A DNA stretch of 64,000 nt from positions 6,098,017-6,162,016 of the forward strand of contig NC_080056.1 of assembly GCF_026212465.1 (NCBI RefSeq), read 5' to 3'. The notes below the pieces were generated by a model. That model did not search any database and was not told where the DNA came from. It was given only the letters and a program-made list of their open reading frames with translations. Shown here in pieces: positions 48,701 through 58,712 of the stretch. Position 1 is the first letter of the stretch. Each line of letters opens with the position of its first letter. The DNA comes from Amaranthus tricolor (taxonomy: Eukaryota > Streptophyta > Magnoliopsida > Caryophyllales > Amaranthaceae). Position numbers and translations under genes: made by a program.

Positions 48701-50172
48701 TTTTAATATTCTTTGTTGGAATTAAGTTAATTTTCACGTATATCATCTTTATCAAAACCTTGAATAGAATTTTAAGAGAATCAATATCAATTTCAATAAG
48801 TTTTTCAGTTGTAAATGTATCTGTCATCATATCTGAGCCATCAGCATCTATATGAATCGCTGAACATTGACTTCACATATTTAAAGGTATCTAACATGCA
48901 CTTGTTTGGAACTATCATAAAAATGAAGGACACTATGCCATATCACAGTTCACAATGTAGAAGATATTTTCCTATTTCACGCATCTGATATACATTTAAT
49001 GTAGGAACTCTTAACAAGCTTTAGAAAACTCCCCAACTTCTGTCACTCATGAAAAATGAATATACCCAACTTCCACCCCGCCTCTTACTGTCGTACATGC
49101 ATTATATGTGCCCTATATTAACGTCATTTCTTACAAATTTCCTTCTATATTTTTTTACCCAAACTGTAGGTAAGCGTCCAAAGATAGAATAGCATTTGAA
49201 TAATTTGATCGATTTCAGGAACACACATTAGTTCTACCATGCTAATGAATTTGTGACCATTCCAAATAAATAATACTAGCTTACAGCTTGCAATACTATT
49301 ACGTTCCCACTGTTTTCTCCACAAACCTTTAATTGACAAATGCGACTAAAGCCTTCAAAAAATTAATCATGGCTTTGATTGACATTTGACACAAAACTTT
49401 GAAGTACTACATGATATGAATAAAACACGTCAATTCATAGCTTTAATTAATAATTATTATGAAAAGCCCCAAACTGTTGATTTCACACTTGCCGACTAAA
49501 AAATAAACATAATCCCCTCCACAATCCACTTAATAAGGGAACTACATCTAATCTTATTTGCCAATTATTTATCTAGTAAATAGTTGTTTAATCTTAGAAT
49601 CATCATCAAATTTTATCAATCACTTACCTATTAGACATTGTATTAATAACATCAAGCGAGATTATTTTCAGTATTTGAATTGAAACGGATAGAAAGATGG
49701 TACTAATTTATAATTAGAATTAGTTGAATTGGACAGAAAGATAGATGCATACCGTACTACCCCAACGATCACGAGCATCAATATTAGCTTTACGACTTAA
49801 CAGCGACTTCACCACCTCAATATGCCCTTCACACGCGGCAATATGCAAAGCGGTTCTTCCATCCAAATCAATGCTATTAACATCAGTTCCTTCATTCAAC
49901 AAACCTTCAATTCCTTTCACATCCCCTGTACAAGCCATGAACAATAACTGCATCGTTGAGTCCAGATTCTCCGGTACCGTCAACGGCTCCTCCAGCACCG
50001 TGCTTCGCCGAATCGGATCGAGCGATGACTGTCGTCCGAAGCTGAATCTTTTAGTGTTTCTCTGAGGATCCATTGATGATTGTCTCCTGAAGCTAAACCT
50101 CCCAGACCTCCTTAATGATCCTGCCGAAAATTGTCTCGAAATTCCTCGCTTTATTTGTGCCGCCATCTCCAT
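33740..50172 (-). CDS. ILK1: Integrin-linked kinase-like protein (ankyrin + Raf-like kinase, ILK1 type)
   Basis: Eleven exons: 50172-49753, 43324-43250, 43155-43051, 40343-40258, 39955-39835, 38265-38186, 38052-37990, 37898-37777, 36787-36702, 35308-35187 and 33878-33740. All phases close, giving 472 aa (Arabidopsis ILK1 is about 480). Plant ILKs (MAPKKK group C1) act at the plasma membrane in immunity, osmotic stress and K+ homeostasis. Residues 1-65 are basic with RQSS phospho-motifs; ankyrin repeats follow (DLDGRTALHIAACEGHIEVV). The kinase domain has VAIK-type VAVKILDKES, but the catalytic loop reads HCDLKP instead of HRD and the DFG motif is AGFG, both family traits of weak or Mn-dependent kinases. 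It ends KQGWWKDTFKLPWL. Start: MEMAAQIKRG matches the family; the upstream in-frame codon is not ATG. Intron 3 begins with GC. Intron 1 contains a complete copia element in antisense. Confidence 0.94.
34618..34790. mobile_element. Stowaway-like MITE fragment in ILK intron 10
   Basis: It begins TTACTCCGTCCCAGAGAAT and shares TTTGCTTTTGGCATG with the element at 22314. The typical CTCCGTCCC end identifies the group. The opposite end (AATGAGGAGTATGATAC) is degenerate. Confidence 0.5.
36200..36344. mobile_element. hAT-like element remnant (right end)
   Basis: The right end AACGGGTCGGGTTTTTTTAAACACCCCTA matches the TAGGGGTGT-type ends seen at 26546 and 57363, with CATGACCCGGAAC and CTTCGGGTCAGC motifs inside. 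A matching left end was not found. It lies in ILK intron 9. Confidence 0.4.
38650..39480 (+). mobile_element. Probable LTR-type retrotransposon remnant in ILK intron 5
   Basis: A GC-richer block with a promoter-like core (GCCTATAAATAGGCATCC at about 38856), then a leader-like CTCTCTTATAAACTCTCGTGTGCTCTC and a G/C-rich tail. The order resembles the U3-R-U5 layout of a plant LTR. I could not define the terminal TG...CA or a target duplication, so edges are approximate. No retroviral-type protein can be read from it. Confidence 0.4.
40800..41250. repeat. GAGCA/GCTC-rich repeat, copy 1
   Basis: It starts near TTTCAATAGTATGCTTTTGG and runs through GAGAGCCACCAAAGAGGG, TTAAGGGCAGCTCATACATG and then many GAGCA / GTGCTC(A/G) words spaced 15-25 bp apart. 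Its first half matches 41815-42060. It lies in ILK intron 3. Confidence 0.6.
41815..42070. repeat. GAGCA-type repeat, copy 2
   Basis: It shares with copy 1, in order: TTGTATGCTTTTGAGGAATTG, GAGAACCACTAAAGAGGGGA, TAATCTTCAAAC, CCTAAGGGCTCATATATGAG and CACGTAAAAG. The two copies are in direct orientation about 0.95 kb apart, separated by AT-rich DNA. They are either two insertions of one family or the ends of a larger decayed element. Confidence 0.6.
42086..42454. mobile_element. MITE with GGGGGTGTTTGGTATG ends
   Basis: The left end GGGGGTGTTTGGTATG pairs with the right end CATACCAAAAACCCCC, a terminal inverted repeat of about 16 bp with one mismatch. It is about 369 bp and AT-rich inside, with no ORF. 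The ends resemble PIF/Harbinger (Tourist) or hAT MITEs; no clear target duplication decides between them. It lies in ILK intron 3. Confidence 0.6.
43793..44016 (+). repeat. 5' LTR of the copia element
   Basis: 224 bp, starting TGTTAGATTATG and ending ACCAGAAATCA (TG...CA). A TATA-like CTTGTATAAAACAAAACCC core is present near 43935. It differs from the 3' LTR by three substitutions and one 3-bp indel. Confidence 0.95.
44017..44028 (+). other. Primer-binding site (initiator tRNA-Met type)
   Basis: TGGTATCTGAGC directly abuts the 5' LTR. Plant copia elements primed by initiator methionine tRNA usually show TGGTATCAGAGC here, so there is one mismatch. Confidence 0.85.
44040..44276 (+). other. 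Untranslated leader with an embedded foreign LTR edge
   Basis: Between the primer site and the first gag codons there is a polypurine-like GAGGGGGG followed by TGTTGGGATGAG, at 44132-44151. This is the layout of a polypurine tract and LTR start from a different element. The region replaces the expected N-terminal half of gag. Confidence 0.5.
44277..44768 (+). pseudogene. Copia gag remnant (C-terminal part, zinc knuckle)
   Basis: The frame encodes the C-terminal gag region: a Gly-Ile-Asn-Glu-Ser/Phe-Asp segment typical of the copia gag core, then a CCHC zinc knuckle with Cys-X2-Cys-X4-His-X4-Cys spacing (CTYCGGTRHTKNKC). The N-terminal half of gag is absent. The frame is closed by a stop at 44766-44768, and the following pol segment is in the same frame. 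Confidence 0.85.
44781..46034 (+). pseudogene. Copia protease and integrase region
   Basis: The frame holds the aspartic protease site and the integrase. The protease triad, normally Asp-Ser/Thr-Gly, reads Asp-Cys-Gly (FDCGAIDSM). The integrase zinc-binding motif has Asp where a His is usual (HRRLGDPS), while the later CETC pair is kept. Catalytic D, D and E residues of the integrase core are visible (VHSDVWGP, FQTDNGKEY, QNGVAERKN). The frame closes at 46032-46034, after which similarity continues in another frame (as in GYGRNQKG). Confidence 0.88.
46238..48322 (+). pseudogene. Copia reverse transcriptase and RNase H region
   Basis: A single frame broken by two nonsense codons: TGA at 46811-46813, where relatives have Trp (just after EEALTSAH), and TAG at 47600-47602. 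Reverse transcriptase motifs include FDVKNAFLHGEL, LYGLKQSPRAW and the catalytic YVDDMIITG. RNase H motifs include TDADWAGD, MSSAEAEF and CDNQAAI. The segment ends with the usual LADILTKA and runs to the polypurine tract. Between 46035 and 46237 at least one frameshift is needed to join it to the integrase frame. Confidence 0.9.
48308..48316 (+). other. Polypurine tract of the copia element
   Basis: GAGGGGGAG immediately precedes the 3' LTR start TGTTAGAT, the expected plus-strand priming site. Confidence 0.88.
48317..48543 (+). repeat. 3' LTR of the copia element
   Basis: 227 bp, the partner of 43793-44016. It differs by an inserted triplet (CAGTTATTACATAG against CAGTTACATAG) and by three single-base changes, about 1.3% divergence over 224 aligned bases. 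Confidence 0.95.
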
Positions 50173-50925
50173 TTTAATTAAACTTCTCGCTTCTCTATCT
50201 GATTTCAAAAGCTTAATTTCTTGATAGAATTATCACTCAACAGACCTGCAATCATCAAAAATAAGAAAAGAAGTCAAAATCCAGAAACAGTGTTTTAATT
50301 GATTAAATTTGTGAAATTTCATACAAAAATTCAACAATAAAACATTAAAAGGGTCAATAATCGAAACGATTACAGACGATGGCTGAACAATTGACAAATA
50401 AAAAATATATAGAGATTATACATACATTTCGATTAAAGATTGATAAACTAATTGACATTCATATAAACAAATAACAGAATCAAAAAGCTCGATCGAGAGC
50501 TCTAGCGATGAGCAAGAGCTCTCGAAATCGAGCAGACAAAGCCAGAAATGTTTGAGGAAGGAAGAGCAGAGAGAAGATAAAACGAGAACCGATAACTTTT
50601 AGAGAGAGAAGAGAGATTTGAGGAGAAAGAAAAGGAAAAATAGATTGATCCGAAGGAAACGCCTGAAAGGGAGAGAGAAAAGTAAAGGACGAAGAAGCAA
50701 GAAAAAGGTGTAAAAATGGCGGAAAATGGAAGCGATGGATGGAAGGAAAAAAAATGGGAAAAAAGAAAATAAGAGGAGAGGAATTGTTTCCACTCTCTGA
50801 AAGACCGTTATTTTTTCTGTGACGGTTTTGATTATTACCAATTAAGATAGTACATAGTTAGCCGCCTATGAGGCTAGGACCCAATTAACCATGAAAATTG
50901 TGGTGCTAATTACTTAGACTTCAAC
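50173..50925 (-). promoter_or_regulatory. ILK leader and promoter region
   Basis: Upstream of the ILK start codon, the minus strand from about 50840 to 50480 is strongly pyrimidine-rich (long CT runs; the plus strand shows AGAGAGAGAAGAGAGA). This is common for plant core promoters and long leaders. A splice donor-like site after GATTATTGAA could allow a leader intron, but I cannot place it. Confidence 0.45.
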
Positions 50926-51300
50926 CGTCCTGAAATACCCGTTACATTGTAGACATTGACATATACTTTCTTTATTTCAATTTACTCTCAATATTGGAGA
51001 TAGTTACTCTATTCACTTATCTCTCTTAATTTGTAATCTATAAGTTAAAACATAATCAAGTGAGATCTTGTTTGATTCGTTTCGATGCAAAGATTATTAA
51101 TATCAAATTTTTATAATTTTTTATCATATATAATTATAGATATTAAGGATTGAATGTCAATTGAAATTTATTTTGAATCATCTAATCGCATACTTTCATA
51201 ATATTAACTTTTTATAATTCTTAGATGTGTATAGTTAAATACTCTATAAATGAACATAATATGACATTGAATTGCGTAGAAATTTAAATGTGGTAAGTAT
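50926..51300. mobile_element. Stowaway-like AT-rich MITE, family with TTCATAATATTAACTTTTTA core
   Basis: It begins GTCCTGAAATACCCGTTACA and contains the phrase CATACTTTCATAATATTAAC followed by TTTTTATAATTCTTAGATGTGTATA. The same phrases recur at 63140-63400 (same orientation) and 54350-54580 (reverse). The ends resemble CTCCGTNCTGAAATAC, a known plant MITE type. Confidence 0.55.
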
Positions 51301-51540
51301 AGTAGAAACGGAAGAATATATACATACTAGATATGTTGTGTTTGATATCAAGTTGTGGTGTGTCAATTTGTGTTGTGGTGTGTCAATTTGTGTTGTGTTG
51401 ACGCTAAAAAACAAAGCTCATACAAGGCCTACAATAATTTGTCATCGTGTTGTTCATATGTGTCGTTCCATTAATAATTTTCTTATAAAAAAAATTACTT
51501 TAATTATATTACATTATAATTATAATTGTATACATATTAC

Positions 51541-52660
51541 TTCTTCATCATCGTCATACCAAATGTATTCCGCTTATAGAAAATTATGATCAGGGTCTGG
51601 GGAAGGAAGAAAGACGGCAGTTCATACCCATAAAGAAAAGTGCGGTCAAAGAGTCCCTCGACTCGAGAAAGGTCTTCAAAGAGAGAGAAATCTGCAACTT
51701 ACAAATAGAATAAAAGAATACGTACAAATAACTAAAAATAAAGATAAAAGTAAAGAAGAAGGTAAAGCGCGATAATTGAAGGCAATGAACAATAACAAAC
51801 GATGGGTAAAAGGGACGGGTTTAGTAATCTAAGACTTGGATAAGGCGCCGCCAACTGCCCCTATCCTTGGTCAGGTCCTTGGAGAGGTGAAGTTCATGCA
51901 TGTCTTTTAATCTGTTCCTCCCACGTTCTCCTAAGTCATCCTCAACTTCTCTTGCCCTTCACTATGATGCATTCGATCCTTTTTACTGGGGCGTCATGTG
52001 TCCTTCTCTGCAGATGCCCAAACCATCTCAACCTGTTCTCCCACATCTTTGCAGAGAGAGGTGCAACCCCTAATTTCTCCCTAAATTCACGGTTTCTTAT
52101 CCTATCCATCATAGTATTACCACACATCCACCTCAGCATACGCATTTTTGTTACTTCTATCCTTTGTTCGAAAACCTTCTTTACGGGCCAACATTCTGTC
52201 TCATATAACAACGTCGGCCTAATTGCAACGTGGTAAAATTTACCTTTTAATCTCCTCGGAAACTTTTTATCACAAAGCACCCCGGTTGCTGCTCGCCACT
52301 TAAGCCAACCCGCTTGTATACGATTAGTAACGTCTCCATCGATTTCCCCATTACTCTGAATCACTGATCCCAAATATTTGAACTTGGACATACATGCGAC
52401 AACTTCTCCCCCTACGGTCACCTCTGGCTCCCCTATCGATTCTTTCCCACTGAAAATGCATCGCAAGTATTTTGTCTTCGAACGATTTATGCGCAACCCC
52501 TTACCCTGTAAGGCTTCCCTCCACTCTTCCAATTTAATGTTAGCCTCCTCCTTTTTTTCTGCAACCAAAACTATGTCATCAGCAAAAAGAATGCACCATG
52601 GTACGATCTCCCAAATGGATTTTGAGATTACTGATAGTCTATTTAGTTGTCTTCTTATTG
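51541..52660 (-). mobile_element. RTE-type LINE fragment, 5'-truncated
   Basis: Read on the minus strand it encodes the end of a reverse transcriptase, starting near the catalytic FADD box (WCILFADDIVLVAE at about 52600). It continues through CWPVKKVFEQRIEVTKMRML and FGHLQRRTHDAPV. The 3' end finishes in a short GATGATGAAG simple-repeat tail at 51541, a hallmark of RTE-clade elements. The longest open part is 52568-51942. The 5' side fades out near 52660, so most of the element is missing. Confidence 0.8.
51942..52568 (-). pseudogene. LINE reverse transcriptase C-terminal fragment
   Basis: About 208 codons of uninterrupted reading frame. It covers the thumb and C-terminal region of an RTE-clade reverse transcriptase, with the conserved RLNRSKTKYL-like element (here RINRSKTKYLRC), FKYLGSVI, RMLRWMCGNT and FREKLGVAPL. 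The catalytic FADD box lies just upstream in the same frame. The polymerase fingers and the endonuclease are absent. It is not a functional gene. Confidence 0.8.
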
Positions 52661-52699
52661 CTTCTTACCTTTTTTTTTCAAGTAGCTGTTTCTTTGTGA

Positions 52700-52854
52700 A
52701 AATATCGCCACCCATATCCTTTTTTATGCAGGGCTTCTACATATTTGGGGGTAAAATCGACCGCTTTCTTCTAGTCCTCCCTGTGAAAGGAGTACATGTA
52801 TGGATTTTTCATCATCTCTCCTCACTCAAACCCTACTTCCAAGCGGGACATTGG

Positions 52855-52892
<38 letters not shown>

Positions 52893-52893
52893 G
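52700..52893 (+). mobile_element. SINE-like element with (ATT)n tail
   Basis: A segment GCAGGGCTTC...AAATCGACCGCTTTCTT...CTCACTCAAACCCTACTTCC...GCGGGACATTGGGT is followed by a pure (ATT)n run at 52856-52893. A diverged copy is at 62400-62535. The 3' half plus simple tail resembles plant SINEs that use LINE machinery. I did not find a clear pol III box A/B or a target duplication. Confidence 0.45.
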
Positions 52894-53049
52894 AAGGTTA
52901 CAACCTATTACTCATCTCTTTTCGTGCGACATCCCTGTCTCACAACCTACTATCGATCCCTTTTCAATCGACACCACTATCTCTCCTCTTCCTTCACCGC
53001 ATCCACCCCTTCACATATCTCTCCCTTTCCTTCACCTCATCCACCCTTC

Positions 53050-56000
53050 ACATGAGTTAGTTTGATGAATGATTGTGGATCCTCCTCTAATCTTTCTTAC
53101 CACCAATAAACTTGGTAGTTTTTCAAGTTCAAAAAATCGTCTTGAAAAGAGTTGGTATAGTAAGTATAGAAAGTATTTGAAATCGAAGAAAATATAACAT
53201 TGCTGATCACCATTTTTCATTTTTATTATTGAAAACGATGCTATATTAAAGATCAAACTTAATGCTAGGAGTTAATAAGACTAAATCAGTTTTAAGAAGA
53301 TGAAACGACCCAAAATAGGATATTAGGATCCAAAGCACACCCCTGACAATCTGCTCGTTCAAGCTCCCATCATGCTCGTTCTAGCAGGTCTTGAATTAGG
53401 CTACTGTCTTGTTGCACGTCTTATGCTCGTTCAAGCCAATATGTCACTCGTTCGAGCACTCATGGTCAGAGCCTTTTGGATGCTTCCTTCTTTGCTGCTC
53501 GTTCAAGGCAATGGGTAGAATGCTTGTGCCTTGTTCAAGCATGAACTACAAAGCCAAACTGCTGAACTTCATCATTCATTATTCCGCTTAATATCCTTAT
53601 TTAAGTGCCTCCATCAATACACCCATAACTCAAGCATTAATTCATACACTTAAACATCATCATAAACATCCACATTTAACACCATATTAAGTCATCAACT
53701 TAATACACCCATTAATATACTCATAAGATTTTATCTCTACACACTAATGTACATACTTTATTTGGTGCACTCAAGTTACCATTAACACTAATAATTATTT
53801 TTAAAATTACTTTGATATTTTGGATATATAAATAGTATTATGATATTAAATAATTTTATTTTACTCCATTTACTAAAATAATGATAGGATTATTTTGTAT
53901 TAAAGTATATATTAGCGAGTTAATTGATAATTATAATCATAATAATGAGCTTAAGGTAGTTGATTTGGTCAACATCTAAGGAAGATATTATCTTGTCTTC
54001 TTGTAAATCTTGAAGAGGAAGATCACGTAATTAAAAAAGAACGAATAGATAATCAGAAGAGTCAATAGTGATTTGTTTATGATTTTTTTTTTCTGTAGAA
54101 TTGGGTAAAGATTTGACAACCATACATTGTCTTAAATTAGTTCCACTGACGACCCTGTAATCTATATGCACATGTTAGGTACCATTTGGTCAAACTTTGC
54201 ATTTAAGTGTTAACTACCATTTGGATCATCAATTTGGAAATCCGATCACTCGATATTTATTTAATTTTGTAATTAAATTTATTTTGGCACGATTTAAAAA
54301 TAAATTTACAATTATATATTTCCTTTATTCTACTATACATGTTGTATTTGATTTTTACGCAATTCAATGTGTTATTATAATCATTTATATATTGAACTAT
54401 ACACATCTAAAAATTATAAAAAGTTAATATTATGAAAGTCTGCGATTAGAATATTCAAACAAAATCTCAGTTCACTATATTTTTCCTTATGCATTAGGCG
54501 TAATATATGAAATAAGCTTGAAGGATAATAGTGTCAATGAGTACAAGTTGTAACGAGTATTTCAGAACGGAAGAAGTAAAAACCAAAATGGACTTAACAT
54601 CTGATTTTAAACCGACTCAAAACATATGTCTCAAAATTGACTCAATAACTCGAATAGATTTTTTCTACACGCTATCAAGTTGTTCTTAAAGAAATGACAT
54701 ATGTAAAGATATCTATCTTTAATTAGGAATGACAAAATTATTTAGATTCTAGCCACTTTCCTTCTTTTCCTTTGTCTATTCTATATAAATAAATGAATGA
54801 TCGTGGGTTCAACGCCCATCCTAGAGATGACTCTATTTTTTACTCCCAAGGGGTCTGGGTTGGGGTCCAAAAAACATAAATGGGTTTGGATCCAACAACT
54901 TTAAACCCAAATCCAATCTAAACTCTCTTTACATACTCGTTTAAAACCTAGACCCGTCAGACCTCTTATAGACCCGACTCGTTATACAACTCATAATCGA
55001 TCTTAAACTCATTCTAAATCTATTTTATATTTAATTACACTCGTTTTTAGACTTATACACATCAATAAGGACCCTAAATTCTAAAATTTTTAAAAATTAC
55101 AGATCTATGTTCAGATCTAAATCCACAAAAAAAAAAAAAACAAAATAAATAAGACAAACAATTATATTTTTATTTACATAGAGAGTAACATACAAGTTCT
55201 TTCAACGACCACACATCATACTACACAATCACAAAACAAGTACTAGTATAATTAACATCCTTAGTATTAGTACAATATACTCCATATTGAAGTAATATAC
55301 AACATTCTTAGTATTCTCGGTCCCACTTATTTGCATTGTTTAGATGAAAGAACTCTTACATTATTGTTAGAAATGATGTAAAATAAGCAAGAAAATTTTC
55401 GACTATTTGTAAGATTATATTCAACCGGTGAAAGTGGCCGAAAGTTGGTCGAAATGCATCCTATTAATATTTCTACAACCTGCTCAGAGGTAAGCCCGAA
55501 TGGACGTACCAGTGGGCTTGTCAGAGTATTCGCTTGATGAACTTCCTCCAATTTGTCTGCTATCACTTCGTTGAAGCTTTTCTTCTATTTTTGCCCAGTT
55601 TATGTTTATGAATTAACTCTTGGGCCCACATTCTACATAAACCTGCGCAAATCATCTATTTAGAGGTGTTTAAACCATATTTGATAATCTGATATTTATT
55701 CGATATTGTAACCCAATTTAATTTGATCCGACATAAATAATGGATTAATAATATGTATAAACCAATACCCAATTTTAAACTGACTTGAATTATCTGATCT
55801 GAAATCAACCGGATGACCCAAGTGAATACTGTCAAGGAACCAACTCAACCAAAAGCTTAAGCTGATGGTTGAGGTCTCGGGATATGTTATATACTCTAAA
55901 CGCCCCCTCAGTCCCTCACTTAAGAGCTCATTGGGTTAGAAGTGTAGATGTACATAGATGCTGAATATTCCACTTTAAATGAGGGGTGGTTGAGATTCGA

Positions 56001-57246
56001 ACCTGTGAACTCTTGTCACGATAGCTACTGATAACATGTCAAGGAACCAACTTAACCAAAAGCTTAACCTCATGGTTGCGACCCCAACATATGATATAGT
56101 CTAACAAATACCTTTAAACTTATCTTACCTAAAAAATGTTTATCGTAAATTGTAGTTTTGTATCTATATTGATATGTCAAATTTTGATCGATCTAAATTG
56201 TTTTGAAATTCAATTGGAATTTATTGGGTCTACATTCGAAAATAACTTGGTTTGAAAATACGAATCCAACCATTTTTGTCCCTTTTTTCAATTTGTTGAA
56301 TTTTTAAGTTCTACGTTATAATAATTTTAGTTAGCACTTATAATATTTTCTAATCAAGTTTTAAAATTTTAATTTATTTATTTGTTAGAGCGTTTACATC
56401 GCAATTTTCTTTCTATAAGTAAGTATTTTCTAAAAAAAAAAATATTATTATATACATATTTTTGAAATAAAACCTTAGAACCAAAACCAAAACTAAAAAT
56501 CTTAATCCAACCGAAAATAATCAAAGACGAAATTGACCTCTCCTCCCAAGTCCCAACAGACTAATCATATGTCTATAAGTATAATGGTAATTATTGAATC
56601 AATTGATGTAATCTTGCATGTTAGACTTATCTAGAGAGTAACTCAATTAAAGGTTTAGTCAATGATGAAAGCTTTAGAATATGTTATATAATTCTATCAG
56701 TTCTTCACACAAGGGTATATTAAATATGAATCCGTAAACGTTCCATCATGTTGATGTTTGATAACAAGTCAGAAACCTACTTCGTTAAGAGGTTAAACAA
56801 GTGATCACTAAAGCTTATGAGGCCGCCTCCTGGTAAGATGACTTCAAAACAAGAAGTTCATATGCTAATAATTTGTATTATTAGACTACTTTATTCATAT
56901 ACCATCTCACAGAAAGACCATCTCATACTATTAACGAGTAAGATCTAGGTCTTATTTGGATGGAGGGAAATGGAGGAAAAAGAAAGGAAATGATTTGAAG
57001 GGATGAGGATTCCCTTGTTTGGATAGCAAAAGGAAGATAGAGGATTTAAAGGAAGGAATTTGGAGGGATTAAGCTCATTCATTTTGTTAACATTCAAATC
57101 TCTCTATATGAGGTAAGATTTGGAAAAAAAAAAGAGATTCCTTTCTTTCCTTCCCCTTCCTTCCTATACAAAAAATAAAGTCTTTTCCCTTTCTTTTCGT
57201 TTCTTTCCTTTCCCTTCCTTTCCCTTCCTTTCTATTCTCTTATAAT
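53050..57246. other. Gene-free, repeat-derived region
   Basis: Over 4 kb with no supportable gene. Recognised pieces: GCTCGTTC-rich repeat at 53340-53540; reverse-oriented Stowaway-like MITE near 54350-54580; a hAT-like left end TAGAGGTGTTTAAACC at about 55661; copies of the 'GGAACCAACTCAACCAAAAG' repeat at 55840 and 56040; and a purine-rich hairpin-like block at 56952-57264 whose arms read TATTTGGATGGAGGG and TGCTATCCAAATATA. Confidence 0.4.
53340..53540. repeat. GCTCGTTC(A/G)AGC-rich repeat
   Basis: At least six copies of a near-palindromic word GCTCGTTC(A/G)AG(C) occur within 200 bp. Related words appear at 40960-41220 and 59440-59570. Confidence 0.65.
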
Positions 57247-57362
57247 TTGCTATCCAAATATAGTGTTAGTACCTTCATTCTAGATGTATCAGAATCTGCC
57301 CAAGCAAGGAGCCAGAAGCAGTCAACTCCAACACTATTTTTACCAGTATATGCCACCGCAGC

Positions 57363-58712
57363 TAGGGATGTTCAAAACCGAATATCAGGTCGACCCGGAT
57401 CCGAAAATCTGGATATCCGATTTTTCGGATACCTAAAAACTTGATCCGGTTTCGACCCGGTTTAAACCGAGTATCTGAATTTCGGATACCCAGGTCGGAT
57501 CCGGATACCCAAATTTATTAGAATTTATTTTTTTTGTCCTTTTTCATTCAACCATGCGTTTTTATCTCTATTTTTATTTATAATATTTTTTATATAAAAT
57601 TGAAATACTAACTCTTTAAAAATATTTAGATTAATTAGTCATAAAAGACAAATTAAGAAAATTAAAGAATAATATTATTACACATTGGTTTAAGTCGTCA
57701 TCATCATCATCTTACCCAGTTTATCCCGATCATAGAAAACTAAGGCCAAGGTCTGGGGAGGGAAAGACGGCGGCAACTCATACCCATAAAGGAGAGCACG
57801 GCCAAAGGAGTCCGCCGACTCGAGGAAGATAAAGAGACGTAATTACACGTGAAAGATACCTTAAAGGCCTTTAAAAAAAGAAGGACCACTACAAAAAGAA
57901 TACAAAGAACTAATAGAAAGGAAAAGATAAAAGCAAGAGGTTAAAAACACTAAAAGGTAAACTAAGAGGTCATCAGTAATCTAAGATACGGATATGGCGT
58001 CTCCAACTGCTCCTATCCCTAGTCAGGTTCGCATAGAGGTTTAACTCATGCAAGTCAACTCTTATTTGCTCATCCCAAGTTCTCATTGGGTCTTCCTCGA
58101 TTCCTCTTACCCTCTACTATAAAGCTTTCTACCCTCCTCATAAGGGCGTCGAAGGTTTTTCTTTGCACATGACCAAACCACCTCAATCTATTTTCACGCA
58201 TTTTTTTTCAGATATAAGGGTTACCCCTAGTTTGTCCCTAAACTCTTGGTTCTTAATTCCATCCATCAATGTGTGCCCACACATCCACCTTAACATACGC
58301 ATTTCTGTAACTTCCATCTTATGTTCGAAAATCTTCTTTACAGGCTAACATTCGGTCCCATGAGCAGATCTGATTGCCGCTCGGTAGAATTGGTTTAAGT
58401 AAGAACAATAGAAATATTTGTGGGAGAAAAATTATATTTAGATTCAACATATGGTTAGCTTAATAGATACCATCATTATTTTATTACGAAAAGTAAAAAA
58501 CAAAGAAATAAATAAATAAATAAAACTGGATATCGAATACCCAGTTTCCAAAATTATGTGACCCGGATCCGAATTCGACACCCGGTTGAAAACCGGGTAC
58601 CCGAACCGGATTATCCGATTTGCGAAAACTGAGTAAGTTATCTGGTTTTAAAAACCGGATACCAGATAATCCTGATCGGATATTTCGAATTGGGTTTTTT
58701 TGTACACCCCTA
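57363..58712. mobile_element. Non-autonomous hAT element carrying a nested LINE
   Basis: The ends TAGGGATGTTCAAAACCG and ...TTTTTTTGTACACCCCTA are inverted repeats. The flanks are a perfect 8-bp duplication ACCGCAGC (57355-57362 and 58713-58720), diagnostic for hAT. Excluding the nested LINE and its duplication, the element is 645 bp, matching the 630-bp copy at 26546. Confidence 0.85.
57696..58388 (-). mobile_element. 5'-truncated RTE-type LINE nested in the hAT element
   Basis: A 693-bp insertion flanked by a perfect 12-bp duplication ATTGGTTTAAGT (57684-57695 and 58389-58400). The minus strand ends in a GATGATGATGATGACG tail. The LINE 3' sequence parallels 51541, including the GTCTGGGGAGGGAAAGACGG motif on the plus strand and a decayed reverse transcriptase C-terminus (RMLRWMCG-like). 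The empty site survives in the sister hAT copy at about 26863-26874. Confidence 0.9.

Noticed and set aside
51952..53060. Long plus-strand frames over the LINE fragment and downstream
   Set aside because: They are the reverse-strand shadow of the LINE reverse transcriptase and of an (ATT)n repeat; the minus strand carries the recognisable protein.
55985..56005. GATTCGAACC, resembling the T-loop of a tRNA gene
   Set aside because: The surrounding bases do not fold into a cloverleaf and the piece lies in a dispersed repeat.
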